From Bacteroidia bacterium (GTDB lineage Bacteria; Bacteroidota; Bacteroidia; Flavobacteriales_E; Vicingaceae): DNA of 64,000 bases. The stretch spans positions 124,001-188,000 of the forward strand of contig JAUIMG010000001.1 of NCBI GenBank assembly GCA_030433355.1. Reading direction: 5' to 3'. The notes below the pieces were generated by a model. It was not told where the DNA came from and did no database searches. It worked only from the letters and a program-made list of their open reading frames with translations. Both the position numbers and the translations under genes were made by a program. This document shows positions 59,977 to 64,000 of this stretch, piece by piece (the first letter of the stretch is position 1; every line of letters begins with the position of its first letter).

Positions 59977-60455
59977 TCCAGATTCATTTTTTGGATTTGA
60001 TCTTTATAAAGTTTGCCATTTATCCAACCATTATCGAGCTCTGAGTTATACTTCTTGTAAAAGTTTATTGAAGGCTCATTCCAATCCAATACTTGCCATT
60101 CCATTCTTCCTGATTCTCGACGTTTTGCCTCTTTAATTACTGCTTCAAATAATGCCTTTCCCGCACCAATTCCTCTTTTATCTTCTGTAACAATTAAATC
60201 TTCTAAATAAATACAACTCCCCGTCCAAGTGGAGTATTTTTCATAGAATAAAGCCATCCCAAATACCTCTTCATCCTTACCTTCAACTACAAACAAACCA
60301 TACTTGGCCTTATCACCAAAACCATCTTCCTTCAGTTGTTCTAGAGTTAAAACCATTTGCTCTTCCGCCTTCTCATAAATAGCCAACTCTCTAATCAACT
60401 TCCAAACTTGGAGACAATCTTTCTCTTCTCCCTTTCTTAACAGAAAATTATTCAT
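59973..60455 (-). CDS. GNAT family N-acetyltransferase
   Basis: The 160-residue protein is an acetyl-CoA-dependent acyltransferase. The acetyl-CoA-binding region is IYLEDLIVTEDKRGIGAGKALFEAVIKEAKRRE (residues about 82-114), with the R-G-x-G-x-G/A pattern, followed by MEWQVLDWNEPSINFYKKYNSELDNGW typical of diamine/spermidine N-acetyltransferase-like members. The likely substrate is an amine, but this is not certain. It overlaps the aspartokinase by 4 bp and lies divergent from fbp. Confidence 0.9.
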   Translation of the reverse strand: MNNFLLRKGEEKDCLQVWKLIRELAIYEKAEEQMVLTLEQLKEDGFGDKAKYGLFVVEGKDEEVFGMALFYEKYSTWTGSCIYLEDLIVTEDKRGIGAGKALFEAVIKEAKRRESGRMEWQVLDWNEPSINFYKKYNSELDNGWINGKLYKDQIQKMNLE

Positions 60456-60529
60456 TTGTCAAAAGTAATTAAGCTAAGGCAATCCATTTCAGTTTACGAT
60501 ATTTGCCAAACACACATTTAAGCTTTTTC

Positions 60530-61525
60530 ATGGCAAGAATTAAAACCCTAAATGAGTTTATTCTCGACAGACAAGATGATTTCCCTTTTGCAACAGGTGA
60601 GCTTAGTAGACTATTGAATGATATCGTAATAGCCTCTAAAATTGTTAATCGTGAAGTAAATAAAGCAGGTTTAGCAAACATACTAGGAGCAACTACGAAT
60701 GAAAATATTCAGGGAGAAACGCAACAAAAACTAGATGTTTATGCAGATGACCATTTTATAGCAGCTTTTAAGAATGGAGGTGAGGCTTGTGCTATAGCCT
60801 CAGAGGAGAATGATGACTTTGTGGCTTTCGATAATGAACGTTCAAAACAAGGCAAATATGTTGTTGCTTTTGATCCATTAGATGGTTCCTCCAATATTGA
60901 TGTAAATGTTTCTATAGGTACTATATTTAGTATTTATAGAAGAAAAAGTGACTTAGGCACCTTAGCAACAAAAGAAGATTTCCTTCAAAAAGGCACAGAA
61001 CAAGTAGCGGCAGGCTATATAATTTACGGCTCTTCTACCATGCTTGTTTATACTACTGGTAAAGGAGTAAATGGTTTCACTTTAGATCCAAGCATAGGAG
61101 AATTTTGTCTTTCTCATCCTGATATGAAAATACCAGTTGATGGCAAAATTTATTCTATGAACGAAGGAAACTTAGCATTTTGTGAAGACGGAATCAAAGA
61201 TTATATTACCTATTGCAAGGAAGTAGACAAAGAAAGTAAAAGACCATATTCTGCTAGATACATTGGATCAATGGTTGCAGACATTCATAGAAATCTTATC
61301 AAAGGAGGAATATTTATATATCCTGCTACCTCTAAGGCAAAAGAAGGTAAACTTAGACTTTTGTATGAATGCAACCCAATGGCTTTTATTATGGAGCAAG
61401 CAGGCGGAGTGGCTACTACAGGCAAAAAAAGAATAATGGAAGTTGATAGCACTGGATTACATCAAAGAGTTCCAACTATTTTAGGCTCAAAAAATATGGT
61501 CAACAAACTTCTTTCTAAACTATGA
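60530..61525 (+). CDS. fbp: fructose-1,6-bisphosphatase class 1
   Basis: The enzyme dephosphorylates fructose-1,6-bisphosphate in gluconeogenesis. The protein (about 331 residues) has the metal-binding [23 protein letters not shown] (the class 1 signature), the SEENDDFV acidic site before it, and [51 protein letters not shown] in the C-terminal half. A TTG at 60503 is in frame, but ATG 60530 ([12 protein letters not shown]) gives the family N-terminus. It overlaps the histidine kinase by 4 bp through ATGA. Confidence 0.96.
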   Translation: MARIKTLNEFILDRQDDFPFATGELSRLLNDIVIASKIVNREVNKAGLANILGATTNENIQGETQQKLDVYADDHFIAAFKNGGEACAIASEENDDFVAFDNERSKQGKYVVAFDPLDGSSNIDVNVSIGTIFSIYRRKSDLGTLATKEDFLQKGTEQVAAGYIIYGSSTMLVYTTGKGVNGFTLDPSIGEFCLSHPDMKIPVDGKIYSMNEGNLAFCEDGIKDYITYCKEVDKESKRPYSARYIGSMVADIHRNLIKGGIFIYPATSKAKEGKLRLLYECNPMAFIMEQAGGVATTGKKRIMEVDSTGLHQRVPTILGSKNMVNKLLSKL

Positions 61526-63576
61526 TAAAAATTGGAAATCGATTTCTTAAAATTCCAATTTACTCCCTATTAGTTGTACTCTTTTTTACTTCTATTCCAC
61601 TTACTTATGCTCAATTTAATCAAGATAGTTCTGCTATTAACTTAGAGAAATTAAAAAAGGCAATAGCAACAAATAAAGCAAAAGCAAAAGAAGAAATAAG
61701 GGTATTTGAAAAAAGTATTTCTGGCTTTCCTGATAGTACATTAGAAAAAAACCTACTTTCTTTATTGTATGAAGTTGAAGATAATTACTCTAAAGAATTT
61801 ACGAAAAAAGTTGCGGAAGATTGGTTACAAATTTCTTTTGAATCCTCTCAATATTATACTGCTAAATCCATTATAGAATTCTTAGCAAATTTAGAATTTG
61901 AATCCTCTCAATACGATTCCGCTTTTTATTATATAAATCTTGGAGACAGTCTATTAAATCTTTACGAAGATTATGATAAATGGGGTGAATTATATCTTTT
62001 AAAGGCGGCCATCCACGATGCAAATGGAGATTATTTCAAGTCCATTGAAAGTGTATTTAAAGCAATAGATAAATTTGAAGAAGGAAATATCAATAAAAAA
62101 CAACTGGCTTTCTCTTATTTACAGCTAGGCTCTAGTTATTTATATATTAACTTTCTTGATAAGGCAGAAAACTATTACAGATTAGCAGAAAACTATTTCA
62201 ATGACTTAAATGATACCCTTGGGGCAGCTATTAGTCGTTCTAATATGGCTTTAGTTGAGATTGAAAGAGAAAACTACACCAAAGCTATCGTGCTGCTAAA
62301 AGGATCATTAGATGAAATAGTTGCTAGTGATAGACATTCTACCATTTCTTATGCTTTCCAATCCATTTCAGAAGTTTTTTTAGAGCTAAATCAAGTCGAT
62401 AGCGCAGCTTTTTATCTGGATAAAGCAAGTAAATTAAATAAGACATTGGGGTATACTTATGGATTAGGAATGGACTATTATCTTAAATCAAACATCTTCT
62501 TAAAAAGGAATAACAACGATTCTGCTATATTTTATGGATTGAAAGCATATGAGATTTTAGAAAAAGAAAGTGAGTACGATATTCTAAATAAGCTGACTCT
62601 TCAATTAGCTGAAGAGTATAAGAATCAAAAAAATTACGCTCAAAGCATCTTGTTTTATGAGAAAAACAAGCAGATTGATAAAACTTTAAGAGAAGAAAAC
62701 AAAAAGATAAATGAACTTATTCAGACAGAAAATGCAAATCTTGAAAAAGCAAAATATGAATTAAAGCTTTTAAAAGAGAAAAAGAGAATACAGGAATTTG
62801 AAAATAAACGAAAACAAGAAAGATACAATAGAGCTGCTATCATTGCAGCAATATCCATAATTCTACTAATACTGAGTCTTTACATACTTTACAGGAATAG
62901 AGTATTAACAAAGGAGCTAAAAACACAAAAAGATCTAATTAGCAGTGAACTTGAGATGAAGAGGTCATTGTTAAGTGAAATTCATCATCGAGTAAAAAAT
63001 AATCTACAAATTATTTCTAGTATGCTCAGCATACAATCTCAATACATCAAAGATGAACGATTTGACAAAATAATTCGCGAATGCAGGACTAGAATAGTTT
63101 CCATGTCTTTAATTCACGAAAGTCTTTACAAAAGAGAAAGTGATGAAAAATCGATATTTAGTCAATACATTAAAGAGTTAATTCCTCAATTAGTAGAAAC
63201 CTATCAGGTTGATGAAAACAATATAAAGCTAAATCTTGAAGTTGACGAATTTGAACTCTCTTTGGACGACTCGGTTCCTTGTGGTCTTCTTATTAATGAA
63301 ATTATAAGCAATTCATTAAAACATGCATTCAAAGAAATGTCAAAAGGAGAAATAATTCTTAAAATGACAAAAAACGCAAGTTATATCGAATTGTATATTT
63401 CAGATAATGGTGTTGGATTAGATAAAACAATCATCCCCGAAGAACATGACTCTTTTGGGTTTTTATTAATTAATTCGCTTATCAAACAGTTAGGTGCAAA
63501 AATGACTGTTAAGAATGAAACAGGATTATCTTACACTATCCGATGGAGGTTTCATTCAGATAAGCTATTAAGCTAA
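61522..63576 (+). CDS. TPR-containing sensor histidine kinase (HisKA_2 type)
   Basis: The 684-residue protein has a signal/anchor helix (residues about 11-30), a periplasmic TPR region (about 60-390, e.g. [32 protein letters not shown] and [24 protein letters not shown]), a coiled coil (about 395-435), a membrane helix ([19 protein letters not shown]) and a C-terminal kinase with [21 protein letters not shown], the HisKA_2 phospho-acceptor histidine motif, and HATPase motifs [12 protein letters not shown] and ISDNGVGLD. It senses an unknown signal; its response regulator is not adjacent. It overlaps fbp by 4 bp. Confidence 0.92.
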   Translation: MIKIGNRFLKIPIYSLLVVLFFTSIPLTYAQFNQDSSAINLEKLKKAIATNKAKAKEEIRVFEKSISGFPDSTLEKNLLSLLYEVEDNYSKEFTKKVAEDWLQISFESSQYYTAKSIIEFLANLEFESSQYDSAFYYINLGDSLLNLYEDYDKWGELYLLKAAIHDANGDYFKSIESVFKAIDKFEEGNINKKQLAFSYLQLGSSYLYINFLDKAENYYRLAENYFNDLNDTLGAAISRSNMALVEIERENYTKAIVLLKGSLDEIVASDRHSTISYAFQSISEVFLELNQVDSAAFYLDKASKLNKTLGYTYGLGMDYYLKSNIFLKRNNNDSAIFYGLKAYEILEKESEYDILNKLTLQLAEEYKNQKNYAQSILFYEKNKQIDKTLREENKKINELIQTENANLEKAKYELKLLKEKKRIQEFENKRKQERYNRAAIIAAISIILLILSLYILYRNRVLTKELKTQKDLISSELEMKRSLLSEIHHRVKNNLQIISSMLSIQSQYIKDERFDKIIRECRTRIVSMSLIHESLYKRESDEKSIFSQYIKELIPQLVETYQVDENNIKLNLEVDEFELSLDDSVPCGLLINEIISNSLKHAFKEMSKGEIILKMTKNASYIELYISDNGVGLDKTIIPEEHDSFGFLLINSLIKQLGAKMTVKNETGLSYTIRWRFHSDKLLS

Positions 63577-63577
63577 A

Positions 63578-64000
63578 ATGAATCTTAAAAATTTACTTCT
63601 TTACCTCCTTATATTACTAGGTTTAGTATTTATTTATAAGCATAGTTTAAACTATGATTTTACCCATTGGGACGACTATGAGCAAGTAGTTGAAAACTTA
63701 AACATCCATAACCTTAGTTTCTCAAAGACTGCAGAAATATTTAGTTCTACTACAGTTGGCATGTACCAGCCTATTACAACATTTATTTATGCGATTATCT
63801 ACAAAATTGCAGGTTCAGACGCATTTAACTTTCACTTGGCATCCTTAGTATTTCATTGGCTTAACTGTATTCTACTTATTCAATTATTACGATTTTTCAA
63901 ACTAGATTTTATTCCTACTACTATAGCGGCAACTCTTTTTGCCTTTCATCCAATGCAGGTTGAAAGTGTTGCTTGGGTATCGGCTTTTAGCACTTTGACT
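63578..64000 (+). CDS. PMT-like (TMTC/DUF1736-type) membrane glycosyltransferase, N-terminal part
   Basis: The frame starts at ATG 63578, directly after the histidine kinase stop, and runs to the window edge without a stop (141 codons). The product begins with a membrane helix (LLLYLLILLGLVFIYKHSLN) and then the motif DFTHWDDYEQVVEN, the acidic-pair loop of the GT-C fold, followed by MYQPITTFIYAIIYKIAG, FHLASLVFHWLNCILLI and FAFHPMQVESVAWVSAFSTLT. This matches the family of polytopic proteins with an N-terminal PMT-like domain and C-terminal TPRs, likely O-mannosyl-type transferases. The C-terminal part lies outside the window. Confidence 0.85.
   Translation, partial: MNLKNLLLYLLILLGLVFIYKHSLNYDFTHWDDYEQVVENLNIHNLSFSKTAEIFSSTTVGMYQPITTFIYAIIYKIAGSDAFNFHLASLVFHWLNCILLIQLLRFFKLDFIPTTIAATLFAFHPMQVESVAWVSAFSTLT

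Noticed and set aside
1-64000. CRISPR array, prophage or rRNA operon
   Set aside because: No regularly spaced short repeats, no phage structural genes and no rRNA sequence were seen; only one tRNA (Leu) was found by eye, and a tRNA scanner could reveal others.

Overview
The window is a compact, AT-rich stretch of a Bacteroidota chromosome, most like a marine, Flavobacteriales-type organism. The support is: gliding/type IX secretion genes (gldF, gldG, gldE, gldD), secreted proteins with a T9SS sorting tail, signal peptides ending before Gln, TAnnTTTG-type -7 promoter elements, weak Shine-Dalgarno signals, many TTG/GTG starts, and a proteorhodopsin with its retinal-forming partner Blh. Family-level placement (Cryomorphaceae- or Crocinitomicaceae-like) would be a guess.

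Layout. 1-3.3 kb: 3' part of acs, then thyA-folA and a lipoprotein. 3.3-6.8 kb: tig-clpP-clpX chaperone/protease cluster with a tRNA-Leu, on the minus strand. 7-12.4 kb: flavin reductase, L31, and serC-serA-DUF1015-yggS. 12.4-14.6 kb: an inserted block of two cassette-like genes. 14.7-19.9 kb: a DUF5916 outer-membrane protein, a PIF1-like helicase and a fatty acid desaturase. 19.9-21.6 kb: a second inserted block carrying an AbiH-family defence gene. 22-23.7 kb: rhodopsin plus blh. 23.8-28.5 kb: small secreted and cytoplasmic proteins. 28.5-33.3 kb: lysC-lysA-M1 peptidase (minus). 33.4-38.2 kb: gldF-gldG-DUF4340-like-dnaN. 38.2-45.7 kb: peptidase, recX, MFS, then HU-TPR-COX24-rng (minus) and mutY. 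45.7-48.1 kb: ssb-gldE-gldD. 48.1-51.5 kb: heme A synthase, HMA lipoprotein, EamA transporter, rplU-rpmA. 51.6-64 kb: serS, TPR proteins, rsmA, mgtE, a second aspartokinase, fbp, a TPR-histidine kinase and the start of a PMT-like glycosyltransferase.

The most unusual content is the pair of inserted blocks. Each opens with a ~158-bp leader that is conserved between the two loci (12407-12564 and 19942-20100), contains a TATATTTG promoter element and ends in GTTGGCA or GTTAGCA. Each cassette-like gene is followed by a long imperfect inverted repeat that starts CAACAA/TAACAA and ends in GTT. For two of the three cassettes the first 9-10 bases are the exact reverse complement of the bases just after the gene. 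That is the logic of integron attC sites, but no integrase is visible here and the GTTRRRY consensus is only partly met. I infer an integrase-less, integron-like cassette system with a mobile promoter/attI-like leader; this remains unproven.

A second point of interest is the rhodopsin: it has the DTE proton-pump residues, Met at the spectral-tuning position, and a glycine where bacteriorhodopsin has Trp138, so it may be able to bind a carotenoid antenna.
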